Shown: one piece after another, positions 1-7,111 of the stretch
How the letters are laid out: every line of letters starts with the position of its first letter
Numbering within the stretch: the first letter of the stretch is position 1
Assembly: GCF_025371035.1 (NCBI RefSeq)
Contig: NZ_JANZXB010000005.1
Span: 1 to 64,000, forward strand
Direction of reading: 5' to 3'
Length of the DNA: 64,000 bases
Source: Sphingomonas sp. LC-1
GTDB lineage: Bacteria > Pseudomonadota > Alphaproteobacteria > Sphingomonadales > Sphingomonadaceae
Notes under the pieces: generated by a model
Told to the model about the DNA's origin: nothing
Databases searched by the model: none
The model's input: the letters and a program-made list of their open reading frames with translations, nothing else
Program-made: the position numbers and the translations under genes

Positions 1-130
1 CATTCTTGTTGACGAACACGATGCCGCTCAGCACCCGCTGGTCATCCACGCGCGGCTTACCATGGCTCTTGGGAAAGAACGGTCGCAGCCGCTCCATCTG
101 CTCATCCGTCAGCCAAAACAGGTCGCTCAT
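1..130 (-). CDS. IS5-family transposase, N-terminal part (cut by window edge)
   Basis: The first 43 residues of a DDE transposase are readable from the ATG at 130. They begin MSDLFWLTDEQMERL and continue with a PFFPKSHGKPRVDDQRVLSGI-type segment, the usual N-terminal helical DNA-binding region of IS5-family (IS427-like) transposases. The catalytic core lies outside the window. A purine-rich AAGGAGA sequence about 6-12 bases upstream of the ATG is a good ribosome binding site. The gene may be functional because nothing in the visible part is broken. Confidence 0.75.
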   Translation of the reverse strand, partial: MSDLFWLTDEQMERLRPFFPKSHGKPRVDDQRVLSGIVFVNKN

Positions 131-190
131 TCCAGTCTCCTTGCGGAGCCTGAATCAGATCGCGATGCTCACATCAATAGGTCCTGACCC
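1..190 (-). mobile_element. IS5-family insertion sequence, 5' end
   Basis: The outer end of an IS5-type element runs off the left edge of the window. On the minus strand its first bases appear to be GGGTCAGGAC (190 down to 181). They directly follow a TA (192-191) that sits inside the reading frame of an IS3 orfA remnant, so the insertion point can be read to within a base or two. The transposase starts 60 bases inside. The far end is outside the window, so intactness cannot be judged. Confidence 0.6.
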
Positions 191-306
191 TAGAACGTCT
201 ACTCCGACACGCTCATCCGACGGATGACCTCTGCCACCGGCGTGCCCGTCTCCGCCTGCTTCAGCGCAAACGCGATCTGCTCTTCCGTGTACCTCGACTT
301 CCTCAT
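191..306 (-). pseudogene. IS3-family orfA remnant, interrupted by the IS5 element
   Basis: From the ATG at 306 the minus strand reads MRKSRYTEEQIAFALKQAE and then a GTPVAEV helix-turn-helix segment, the start of an IS3-family OrfA. The frame meets a TAG at 201-199 exactly where family members have a glutamine codon (…SE-Q-TFY…). The following codons still encode T-F and the first two bases of Tyr before the IS5 end begins. So the copy carries a CAG-to-TAG change and was then split by insertion. No OrfB portion remains here. Confidence 0.75.
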
Positions 307-373
307 GTCCCAGCTTCTTGCCCGCAGGCTTCAAAGGGCCGGAAAACTCTCACTCAAGATGGATGAAAAAAAT

Positions 374-532
374 AGGGAAGACGTCAACTTCCTGGCCGCC
401 TACAACTTCGCCCGCCGGCTCAAGACGCTCAGCGGGCTCGCACCCTATGAATACGCCGCCAAGATCTGTACGTCAGAGCCAGACCGGTTCATCGTCGACC
501 CGATCCACCAGATGCCGGGACTCAACACCTAA
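374..532 (+). pseudogene. IS481-family transposase C-terminal remnant
   Basis: The frame ending at 532 encodes a segment with NFARRLKTLSGLAPYEY and a terminal SEPDRF…HQMPGLNT motif. This is the typical C-terminus of IS481-family integrase-fold transposases. The DDE core and N-terminal HTH are missing; sequence before about 374 does not match the family in this frame. Another IS481-type N-terminal remnant lies at 18209-18454, but the two are far apart and need not come from the same copy. Confidence 0.7.
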
Positions 533-658
533 GCTTTGGAAGATCGTCTGATCCGGGAATTCGCAGGAGGGCGCATGAGTGTTCGGGACCGGGTCGCTTT
601 GTCTCTTGCGTCATTCGGCGCAACCACCGCGATGAATCATTGCTAGCGTCGGTCAAAA

Positions 659-1567
659 TCAGAGGGCGATTCCCGCCGAAGGGGCGGTCTGCAGCCGTTC
701 GACGTCCTGGCGCGGCGGTGCGCCGAACAGGCGGCGATATTCGCGGCTGAACTGCGAAGGGCTTTCATAGCCGACCGCGAAGCCCGCCGTGCCCGCCGTA
801 GCGCCGCCGACCAGCATCAACCGGCGCGCTTCCTGCAGGCGCAACTGCTTTTGATATTCGAGCGGGGTCATGCGCGTGATCGCCTTGAAATGCGCATGGA
901 GCGAGGAGGGGCTCATGCCCGCCTCGGCGGCGACCTCGTCGATGCGGATCGGTGCGTCGAACCGGCGGCGGATCGCGGCGATGGCGCGGCTGATCTGGTT
1001 GAGGTGACTACCTACTGTCACGAGGTGGCGAAGCATCGGTCCGTGCGGTCCCGTGAGCAGCCGGTAGAGGATTTCCCGCTCGATCAGGGGCGCCAGGGCG
1101 CGGATCGTGTCCGGCCGGTCGAGCAATCCTACCAGCCGACATGCGGCATCGATCAGGTCGGGGTCGCTGGGATAGACGCCTAGGACCGGCAGGTCGGTTT
1201 GGGGCACAGTTCCACCCTCCGCGATCATCAGATCGGACAGCATCGCGGGATCGAGGTCGATCTTGCAGCAGAGATACGGGCGATCGGGGCTGGCATCGAT
1301 CACGTGGCCGACCAGCGGGAGGTCGACGGAGACCAGGAGATAATGCGCGGCGTCGTAGACGACGCTATGGTCGCCGATCGAGACCCGCTTCGATCCCTGG
1401 GCTATCAGGCAAAGCGATGCCTCATAGACGGCTGGCGTCGGGGTGCTCGGTTGATCGGCTCGGATAAGGGACACATGCGGCATCGCGGTCGTGCAAATGC
1501 CTGATCCGGTGACATGGCGATCGATGACGGCAGCAAGTTCGGTGATCTGGTCCATGCCGATCGTCAT
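659..1567 (-). CDS. AraC-family transcriptional regulator
   Basis: A 302-residue protein with an N-terminal AraC_N-type sensing domain (about residues 25-180; PTPAVYEASLCLIAQGSKRV is typical) and a C-terminal pair of helix-turn-helix motifs (about 195-290, including EVAAEAGMSPSSLHAHFK and AVGYESPSQFSREYRRLFG). Regulators of this AraC_N class usually control a neighbouring oxidoreductase. This one is divergent from the SDR gene at 1705, with a 137-base shared promoter region. A second Met five codons in (1555) is an alternative start; neither has a strong ribosome site. The effector cannot be deduced. Confidence 0.88.
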   Translation of the reverse strand: MTIGMDQITELAAVIDRHVTGSGICTTAMPHVSLIRADQPSTPTPAVYEASLCLIAQGSKRVSIGDHSVVYDAAHYLLVSVDLPLVGHVIDASPDRPYLCCKIDLDPAMLSDLMIAEGGTVPQTDLPVLGVYPSDPDLIDAACRLVGLLDRPDTIRALAPLIEREILYRLLTGPHGPMLRHLVTVGSHLNQISRAIAAIRRRFDAPIRIDEVAAEAGMSPSSLHAHFKAITRMTPLEYQKQLRLQEARRLMLVGGATAGTAGFAVGYESPSQFSREYRRLFGAPPRQDVERLQTAPSAGIAL

Positions 1568-1595
1568 CCGTCAGCCCATCGACATGCGCAAGCGA

Positions 1596-1645
1596 GTAGA
1601 GCGGGTTCTGGAGGATTGTGCAAAGCGTTAGGACGATCGCTCTAC
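1596..1645. promoter_or_regulatory. Inverted repeat in AraC/SDR divergent promoter
   Basis: GTAGAGCG (1596-1603) and its exact reverse complement CGCTCTAC (1638-1645) flank a 34-base spacer between the divergent AraC and SDR genes. The arms are too far apart for a simple hairpin. Two AraC-type half-sites are the natural reading, but that is inference from position only. Confidence 0.3.
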
Positions 1646-1704
1646 CGCTGCCCGACGCTGCAGCATCATCTTGCTGGCTGTCACTTCAAGGCAAGGAAAG
1701 CATC

Positions 1705-2430
1705 ATGACAGCCAGCATCGACAAGGTCGTCCTCATCACCGGGGCTTCCAGCGGAATCGGCGAGGCGACGGCGCGCGAACTGAAAGCGACCGGCGCGCGC
1801 CTCTTCATCGGCGCGCGGCGCGGGGATCGTTTGCAGGCACTGGCCGAGGAACTGGGCGAAACCGTCGCGTGGCGAACGCTCGACGTGACGGACGGCACCG
1901 ACTTCGACGCCTTCGTAGATGCCGCCGAGGCGCGGTTCGGGCGCGTCGATGTGCTGGTCAACAATGCCGGCGTGATGCCGCTTTCGCCGCTCGCCGCGCT
2001 GAAGCGGGACGAGTGGAAACGGATGGTCGACGTCAATATTCACGGCGTCCTCAACGGCATCGCCGCCGTATTGCCCCGGTTCGTGGCGCAGAAGGGCGGC
2101 CATATCGTCAACGTCGCTTCGGTCGCCGCGCACATGGTGATGCCCACCGCCGCGGTCTATTGCGGCACCAAGCATGCGGTGCGCGCCATCACCGAGGGGT
2201 TGCGGCAGGAGCATGACGAGATCCGGTCGACCCTCATCTCGCCGGGCGTCGTCGCCACCGAACTGGGCCACGACATAACCGATCCGGCGGTGGCAACGGC
2301 TCTGACGGGGTGGCGAAAGAAGTCGCTGACCCCGGATGCGATCGCGCGGGCAGTCCGCTATGCGCTGGAGCAGCCCGAGGGCGTCGACATCAACGAGGTC
2401 ATAGTCCGCCCGACCGCGGCGGACATGTAA
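1705..2430 (+). CDS. Short-chain dehydrogenase/reductase (SDR)
   Basis: A 241-residue classical SDR. It has the Rossmann motif GASSGIGE near residues 13-20, the NNAG motif (VLVNNAGVMPLS) and the catalytic YxxxK as Y152-C-G-T-K156 with an upstream Ser. It should be a soluble NAD(P)-dependent oxidoreductase; the closest type by eye is the group annotated as oxidoreductases of the YdfG/clavaldehyde-reductase kind. The substrate is unknown. The start at 1705 is set by AAGGAAAG five bases upstream; an in-frame ATG at 1618 would add 29 unrelated residues. A truncated paralogue lies at 52346-52661. Confidence 0.9.
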   Translation: MTASIDKVVLITGASSGIGEATARELKATGARLFIGARRGDRLQALAEELGETVAWRTLDVTDGTDFDAFVDAAEARFGRVDVLVNNAGVMPLSPLAALKRDEWKRMVDVNIHGVLNGIAAVLPRFVAQKGGHIVNVASVAAHMVMPTAAVYCGTKHAVRAITEGLRQEHDEIRSTLISPGVVATELGHDITDPAVATALTGWRKKSLTPDAIARAVRYALEQPEGVDINEVIVRPTAADM

Positions 2431-2438
2431 AGCCATCG

Positions 2439-2465
2439 GCGTGCCGGCTCTTGCGGCCGGCACGC
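2439..2465. terminator. Bidirectional terminator hairpin
   Basis: GCGTGCCGGC (2439-2448), a 7-base loop, and the perfect complement GCCGGCACGC (2456-2465) lie between two convergent SDR genes. There is no long U tract on either strand. A similar GC-rich stem with a GCGTGCCGG core follows the truncated SDR paralogue at 52661. Confidence 0.6.
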
Positions 2466-2477
2466 TAGTGCTATCCC

Positions 2478-3212
2478 TTAGGCCGTCGCGCCGCCATCGA
2501 TGTTGAGCGTCGTGCCGGTGATATAGCTCGCATCCGGTCCGGCGAGGAACGCCACTGCCCCCGCAATTTCCTCGACCTTGCCGTAGCGGCCGAGCGGGAT
2601 CGCTTGCAGAACCTGTCCGGCGAATTCGCTATCCGCGGGGTTCATGTCGGTGTCGATCGGGCCGGGCTGCACGGTGTTGACCAGGATGTTGCGCGGCGCG
2701 AGGTCCTTGGCCCAGCCGCGTGCTAGCGCCGCGACGGCTGCCTTGGTCGCGCTGTAGACCGTGGTCGCGGGGAAGGCCAATTCCCCCGAAATGCTGCCGA
2801 TCAGGATGATCCGCCCGCCGTCGCGAAGATGCGGCAGGGCGGCGCGGGTACCGACGTGCAGGCCCTTCACGTTGACGCCGAACTGGCGGTCATAGGTTTC
2901 GTCGGTATCCTCGGCGATGGTCGAGAATTCCGCGACACCAGCATTGTGGACGAGGATGTCGATCCCGCCCAGGGCGGCGGCGGCTTGCTCGACGCCCGCG
3001 CGCTGCGAGGCCGGATCGGCGGCATCGGCCTGGAAGGCGAAAGCGGTGCCGCCCGCGCTCTCGATCGCCGCCACGGTGGCTTCGGCGGCGGCTTTGTTGC
3101 CGGCATAGGTGATCGCCACGGTCGCGCCATCCGCTGCCAGTCGCTGGGCGATGGCCGAGCCGATGCCGCGCGATCCGCCGGTGACGAGCGCTGTCTTGCC
3201 TTGAAGGGACAT
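2478..3212 (-). CDS. SDR-family oxidoreductase, 3-oxoacyl-ACP-reductase-like
   Basis: A 244-residue classical SDR starting MSLQGKTALVTGGSRGIGSA. It has a TGGSRGIG Rossmann motif, a HNAGV motif, an active-site YSATK (near residue 150) and a C-terminal GTTLNIDGG signature, all typical of FabG-like reductases outside fatty-acid operons. I chose the ATG at 3212 because GGAGA (3223-3219) lies six bases before it. The ATG at 3218 would put that site directly against the start. The gene is divergent from an ArsR-type regulator and convergent with the preceding SDR. Substrate unknown. Confidence 0.88.
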   Translation of the reverse strand: MSLQGKTALVTGGSRGIGSAIAQRLAADGATVAITYAGNKAAAEATVAAIESAGGTAFAFQADAADPASQRAGVEQAAAALGGIDILVHNAGVAEFSTIAEDTDETYDRQFGVNVKGLHVGTRAALPHLRDGGRIILIGSISGELAFPATTVYSATKAAVAALARGWAKDLAPRNILVNTVQPGPIDTDMNPADSEFAGQVLQAIPLGRYGKVEEIAGAVAFLAGPDASYITGTTLNIDGGATA

Positions 3213-3290
3213 GTGCATTCTCCAAAAATCGGGCCCGCGATCACGGCATCGTGCGCTGTCGCCAGGCAGGAAATGGGGCGACGCTTCAAC

Positions 3291-3309
3291 AGTTCAATAA
3301 TGCCGAACT
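3291..3309. promoter_or_regulatory. Candidate ArsR-type operator
   Basis: AGTTC (3291-3295) and GAACT (3305-3309) form an inverted repeat with a 9-base AT-rich centre in the 130-base gap between the divergent SDR and ArsR-type genes. Overlapping AATA/TATT arms add symmetry. The size and AT-richness suit a winged-helix ArsR dimer, but no binding consensus is being matched. Confidence 0.4.
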
Positions 3310-3342
3310 ATTAAATTTATCGTTGATCCCTATATCTGTCGT

Positions 3343-3654
3343 ATGGCCCGCTTTACTCATCCCCGGCTGGAGGACGTTCCGCTCGATCTGGCGTTGCATG
3401 CGCTGGCCGATCCTAATCGGCTGGCCATGGTGGCGCGGCTCGCCGCGACCGAGCGGCTGAGCTGCACCGATGCCGCGCCGTGCGAGTCCATCCCGAAAAG
3501 TACGCTGTCCAACCACTTGAAACTGCTCCGCGCGGCGGGGCTGATCGAGACGACGCAGGCCGGGCGCGAGATGATCAACACGTTGCGCCGCGCCGAATTC
3601 GACCGGCGCTTTCCCGGCCTGCTCGACGCGGTACTCGCCAACCGACCGGCCTGA
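3343..3654 (+). CDS. ArsR-family winged-helix transcriptional regulator
   Basis: A 103-residue ArsR/SmtB-fold repressor. It has the LALHALADPNRLAMVARLA helix, a recognition helix in PKSTLSNHLKLLRAAGLIE and a short wing ending in INTLRRAEFDRRFPGL. No metal-binding CxC motif is seen in helix 3; one cysteine is in the SCTDAAPCES region. It belongs to the ArsR subgroup usually found beside oxidoreductases rather than metal exporters. It is divergent from the SDR at 3212 and probably represses it. Its stop abuts that of the convergent aldo/keto reductase. Confidence 0.85.
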   Translation: MARFTHPRLEDVPLDLALHALADPNRLAMVARLAATERLSCTDAAPCESIPKSTLSNHLKLLRAAGLIETTQAGREMINTLRRAEFDRRFPGLLDAVLANRPA

Positions 3655-4518
3655 TTACCCGCCGATCGCGTCGAGTTCGGCCACTGCATCCTCCGGCAGC
3701 GTCAGCGATGCCGCAGCGAGGTTCTCGTGGAGGTGCGCCACCGACGAGGTTCCCGGGATCAGCAGGATGTTGGGCGAGCGCTGGAGCAGCCAGGCGAGCG
3801 CCACCTGCATCGGCGTTGCGTCGAGCCGCGCCGCCACGTCGGACAGCGCCGCCGACTGGAGCGGGCTGAACCCGCCGAGCGGGAAGAAGGGCACATAGGC
3901 GACGCCCTCCGCCGCCAGCGCGTCGATAAAGGCATCGTCGTCGCGGTGGGCGAGGTTGTACTGGTTCTGGACGCCGACGATCTTCGCGATGTCGCGCGCT
4001 TCCTCGAACTGCGTCGGCGTCACGTTGCTGAGCCCGATATGCCGCACCAGCCCCTGGCGTTGCAGGTCCACCACCGCCTTCAGCGGCGCGGCGAGCGACC
4101 CTTCCGCCGGTCCGTGGACGTCGAACATCATCCGCAGGTTGACGACGTCGAGCGTCTCCAACCCAAGGTTCGTCAGATTATCCTCGACCGCACGGGCCAG
4201 TTCGCCAGGCTCGAACGCGGGCAGCCAGGATGCGTCGTCCCCGCGCCGCGCGCCGATCTTGGTGACGATCAGCAGGTCGTCGGGGTAGGGGGACAGCGCC
4301 TCGCGGATCAGCCGGTTGGTGACGTGCGGGCCATAGAAGTCGCTGGTGTCGATGTGGTTGACCCCAGCCTCGACAGCGGCGCGAAGCACGGCGAGCGAAG
4401 CATCATGGTCGCGCGGCGGGCCGAACACGCCGGGTCCGGCGAGCTGCATCGCGCCATAGCCCAGCCGCTTCACGGCGTGCCCGGCGAAGGAATAGGTGCC
4501 TGCCTGGTCGATCGTCAT
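3655..4518 (-). CDS. Aldo/keto reductase
   Basis: A 287-residue TIM-barrel NADPH-dependent reductase. The N-terminus MTIDQAGTYSFAGHAVKRLG leads into a GYGAMQLAG strand. The catalytic Asp-Tyr pair is in HIDTSDFYGPH, the Lys in VTKIGARR, and the C-terminal cofactor segment reads LLIPGTSSVAHLHENLAA. It resembles the YajO/YakC-like group that reduces aldehydes. The start at 4518 has GGAGAA eight bases upstream; the longer frame reads unrelated sequence. It is divergent from a LysR gene with a perfect palindrome between them and is probably under its control. The native substrate is unknown. Confidence 0.9.
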   Translation of the reverse strand: MTIDQAGTYSFAGHAVKRLGYGAMQLAGPGVFGPPRDHDASLAVLRAAVEAGVNHIDTSDFYGPHVTNRLIREALSPYPDDLLIVTKIGARRGDDASWLPAFEPGELARAVEDNLTNLGLETLDVVNLRMMFDVHGPAEGSLAAPLKAVVDLQRQGLVRHIGLSNVTPTQFEEARDIAKIVGVQNQYNLAHRDDDAFIDALAAEGVAYVPFFPLGGFSPLQSAALSDVAARLDATPMQVALAWLLQRSPNILLIPGTSSVAHLHENLAAASLTLPEDAVAELDAIGG

Positions 4519-4580
4519 TGTTGTTCTCCTGTGCTGACCCCCAGATATGGCTTGCGGATCATCGCGATAAGCCGGAGTGA

Positions 4581-4599
4581 TCCGTACGGGCTGTACGGA
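4581..4599. promoter_or_regulatory. Perfect LysR-type palindrome
   Basis: TCCGTAC (4581-4587), GGGCT, GTACGGA (4593-4599) is a perfect seven-base inverted repeat with a five-base centre. It lies 11 bases before the LysR start and 63 bases before the divergent aldo/keto reductase start. It contains the T-N11-A pattern expected of LysR operators and is well placed for both autorepression and activation. Confidence 0.6.
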
Positions 4600-4609
4600 A
4601 AACCGAACG

Positions 4610-5584
4610 ATGAAGGCGGACCTTGCCGATCTCAACGCATTCCTGGCGGTCGCGCAGGCGCGGGGGTTCCGCGATGCGGGGCGGACCGTCGGGTCGAGCG
4701 CCTCGACGCTGAGCGAAGCGGTGCGGCGGCTGGAAGCGCGGCTGGGCGTCCGCCTGCTCCATCGCACCACCCGTAGCGTCGTGCCGACCGAGGCGGGGAC
4801 GCGGCTGATCGAGCGGCTGGCACCGGCGCTGGGCGAGGTGGAGGCGGCGCTCGACGTCGTGAACCTGTTCCGGGACAAACCGGCAGGTACGCTTCGGCTC
4901 AACGTGCCGGTCAGCGCGGCGCGGCTGGTGCTGCCGTCGATCCTGCCCGGCTTCCTCGTTGCCTATCCCGACATTCAGGTCGAGATCGTCGCCGAAGACG
5001 GCTTTGTCGACATGGTCGCATCGGGCTGTGATGCTGGCATCCGCTATGACGAGAGGCTGGAACAGGACATGATCGCGGTGCCGATCGGCCCGCGCATCCA
5101 GCGCTTCGCAACGGCGGCGTCGCCGGCCTATCTCGATGTGCGTGGGCGGCTCGACCATCCGCGCGACCTGCTCGATCACGCCTGTCTACGCGGCCGGTTC
5201 ACCAGCGGAGCGCTGACCAGCCCTTGGGACTTCGAGCGCGACGGCGACATCGTGCGGATCGAGCCACAGGGGCCGCTGATCGCCAGCGTGTCCGGTGCGG
5301 CGGACCTGCTGGTCGATATCGCCATCGCGGGCGGTGGGATCGTCCACCTGTTCGAAGACTGGTTGCGGCCGGTGCTCGCCAGCGGCGCGCTGGAACCGGT
5401 GCTGCCCGACTGGTGGCAGTCCTTCTCCGGCCCGTTCCTCTATTATTCGGGGCGCCGTCTGGTGCCGCCGCCGCTGCGCGCGTTCGTCGATTACATCGCG
5501 CCTAAAGCATCGCGAGCGGCTCGGGGCCGCGTGGCGGCGGAAACAGGTCGTCGAGGCGTCGTAGCTCGGCTTCGGTCAGCGTGA
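4610..5584 (+). CDS. LysR-family transcriptional regulator
   Basis: A 324-residue LysR protein starting MKADLADLNAFLAVAQARGF. The N-terminal winged HTH includes SASTLSEAVRRLEARLGVRLLHRTTR, and the LysR substrate-binding domain runs from about residue 88 to 295. It belongs to the group regulating aldo/keto reductases and similar aldehyde detoxification genes, which fits the divergent neighbour. The last roughly 25 residues (after FVDYIAPKA) are read from the antisense strand of an aldo/keto-reductase remnant. They are Arg/Ala-rich and look non-native, so the original C-terminus may have been a little different. Confidence 0.88.
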   Translation: MKADLADLNAFLAVAQARGFRDAGRTVGSSASTLSEAVRRLEARLGVRLLHRTTRSVVPTEAGTRLIERLAPALGEVEAALDVVNLFRDKPAGTLRLNVPVSAARLVLPSILPGFLVAYPDIQVEIVAEDGFVDMVASGCDAGIRYDERLEQDMIAVPIGPRIQRFATAASPAYLDVRGRLDHPRDLLDHACLRGRFTSGALTSPWDFERDGDIVRIEPQGPLIASVSGAADLLVDIAIAGGGIVHLFEDWLRPVLASGALEPVLPDWWQSFSGPFLYYSGRRLVPPPLRAFVDYIAPKASRAARGRVAAETGRRGVVARLRSA

Positions 5585-5618
5585 GGTCCAACGCCGCCCG
5601 GTTGTCTCGAACATGGGC
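5502..5618 (-). pseudogene. Aldo/keto reductase C-terminal remnant
   Basis: On the minus strand the frame ending at 5502 reads HVRDNRAALDLTLTEAELRR followed by LDDLFPPPRGPEPLAML and a stop. This is the standard C-terminus of a second, different aldo/keto reductase subfamily. Nothing upstream of about 5618 continues the protein. The remnant overlaps the 3' end of the LysR gene on the opposite strand. It is probably the stub of a gene once convergent with it. Confidence 0.6.
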
Positions 5619-6069
5619 AGTCGATTCGTGCTTGAGCCTTGAAAAAGTGCAATGAGTTCTTCGTTCGGCTTGGCGTGCAATGCTGTGCTCAGCAAACAGC
5701 AGGAGAACGTCAACTTCTGCGAATCGTCCGCTAAGAGCGAACAGTCTGCCTTTGGTAAGAGGCCGAGCGGCTGCGTTCGTCCGCATCTGGTTCGTCCAGC
5801 CGTGATTCTCAAGAAGTATGTCCAAAACGCATCAGCGCTTGGCCGATCAATGGGACGATTATTTGGACCGGGAAGGGGAGGGGCCACCAGCTGTGGGTAA
5901 TGGGCCGATGCCGATATCGCTGGCGCCCCGATCAGCGGCTCATGGCCCGCCGCTGTCCGGGAGATTCTGGATGACGGCCAGTAGTGGTCCAAGAATGGGT
6001 AGCAGTCCAACACCCGCCTCTCCTTGGTTGTCGCTGGATGGACGGCTGGGGTCACGTCAGACTAAACAC
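5619..6069. other. Stretch without a supported gene
   Basis: Open frames exist on both strands here, for example in 5652-5900 and 5818-6126. None has a ribosome site, a recognisable motif or the codon pattern of the flanking genes. The sequence lies between the aldo/keto-reductase stub and a LysR gene and is probably decayed DNA from the same deletion. Confidence 0.5.
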
Positions 6070-6981
6070 CTAGTCGTTGAAGGCCTCGTCGAGCACGTCG
6101 GTGAAATTAGTGAGATGCTCTGCTAGGATACGCGCCAGCGATCCCGAGCGCACCGAGGGGGATAGGCAGATCTCCATTTGCCGGATCGCCCACGGATCGG
6201 ATAGCGGAACGACGTCCAGTGCCATCGACCGGGCAAAGGCGCGCGCCGCCTTCTCGGGCAGGACACCCAGCCCGAACCCCGATTCCACCATGCGGCATAC
6301 ACCGTCGAAACTCTGTACCTGGACACGCAGGCGCAACGCCCGGTCGGCCTTCGCCGCCTCAGCTAGCATCGTCCGGGTCAGCGCGGTTGATCCGACCAGA
6401 CCAACGAAATCCTGATCCTGGACCTCGCTGAACTCGATCGACTGCCGATCTCCGTACATCCCCCTCGGGCTGAGAAGCGCCAGCTTGTCACGGCGATAGT
6501 TCATCGTCTCCAGTTCGCGCTGGGCGGTGCCGCCGATGATGATGCCGAGGTCGGCGCGGTTGGCCGCCACTGCCTCGACGATCGCGGCGCTCATATTCTC
6601 CTCTAGGTCGATGCGGACGTCGGGCCGCGTTGTGGCGAAGGATACGAGGTCGGCGGGCAGAAACTGGATGATAGCCGACGGATTGGTGTGCAGCCGTACG
6701 ACCCCGCGCATACCCCCGGCGAAGTCGGCCATTTCATCGTCGATCGCCCGCGCCTGTTCCAACAGGGTGCGTGCCGTGACCAGCAGGGCGCTGCCCGCCG
6801 GGGTCAGCGTCAAACCCGATCGGCTGCGATCGAACAGCCGCACGCCGAACTGCGCCTCCAGCAGGGCGATGCGCCGTGACGCGGCCGCGATCGCCAGATT
6901 TCCCTGTCGTGCGGCCTCGCCTAGCTTGCCACTTTCGGCAGCCCGAACGAACAGCCGTAGCGAGACGAGATCCTGCAGCAT
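6070..6981 (-). CDS. LysR-family transcriptional regulator
   Basis: A 303-residue LysR protein starting MLQDLVSLRLFVRAAESGKL. The HTH region reads AAASRRIALLEAQFGVRLFDRSR and the effector domain spans about 90-290, with the usual GFGLGVLPEKAA loop. It is divergent from the MetA-like gene at 7112 and is the likely regulator of that gene and the GMC oxidoreductase. I chose 6981; the ATG at 6993 would add four residues and sits only three bases from the palindrome at 6996-7010. The inducer is unknown. Confidence 0.87.
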   Translation of the reverse strand: MLQDLVSLRLFVRAAESGKLGEAARQGNLAIAAASRRIALLEAQFGVRLFDRSRSGLTLTPAGSALLVTARTLLEQARAIDDEMADFAGGMRGVVRLHTNPSAIIQFLPADLVSFATTRPDVRIDLEENMSAAIVEAVAANRADLGIIIGGTAQRELETMNYRRDKLALLSPRGMYGDRQSIEFSEVQDQDFVGLVGSTALTRTMLAEAAKADRALRLRVQVQSFDGVCRMVESGFGLGVLPEKAARAFARSMALDVVPLSDPWAIRQMEICLSPSVRSGSLARILAEHLTNFTDVLDEAFND

Positions 6982-6995
6982 GGCCACCCCCATCG

Positions 6996-7010
6996 TTCGC
7001 GAATTGCGAA
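6996..7010. promoter_or_regulatory. Perfect LysR-type palindrome
   Basis: TTCGC (6996-7000), GAATT, GCGAA (7006-7010) is a perfect 15-base inverted repeat with the T-N11-A layout. It sits just upstream of the LysR start and about 100 bases before the divergent MetA-like gene. That matches the recognition-site position common in LysR divergent promoters. Confidence 0.55.
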
Positions 7011-7111
7011 ATCACCCTTGCCCAGACGGCGATATACTAAGCCGGCGAAAGCGATAATCCTATGCGTCAGGCTCCGTCATGAGAGCCATAAAAAATGGAC
7101 GAGGGGATGAC

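Noticed and set aside
5818-6126. Open frame ahead of the LysR gene at 6070
   Set aside because: No ribosome site or motif; it overlaps the 3' end of the LysR gene in antisense.
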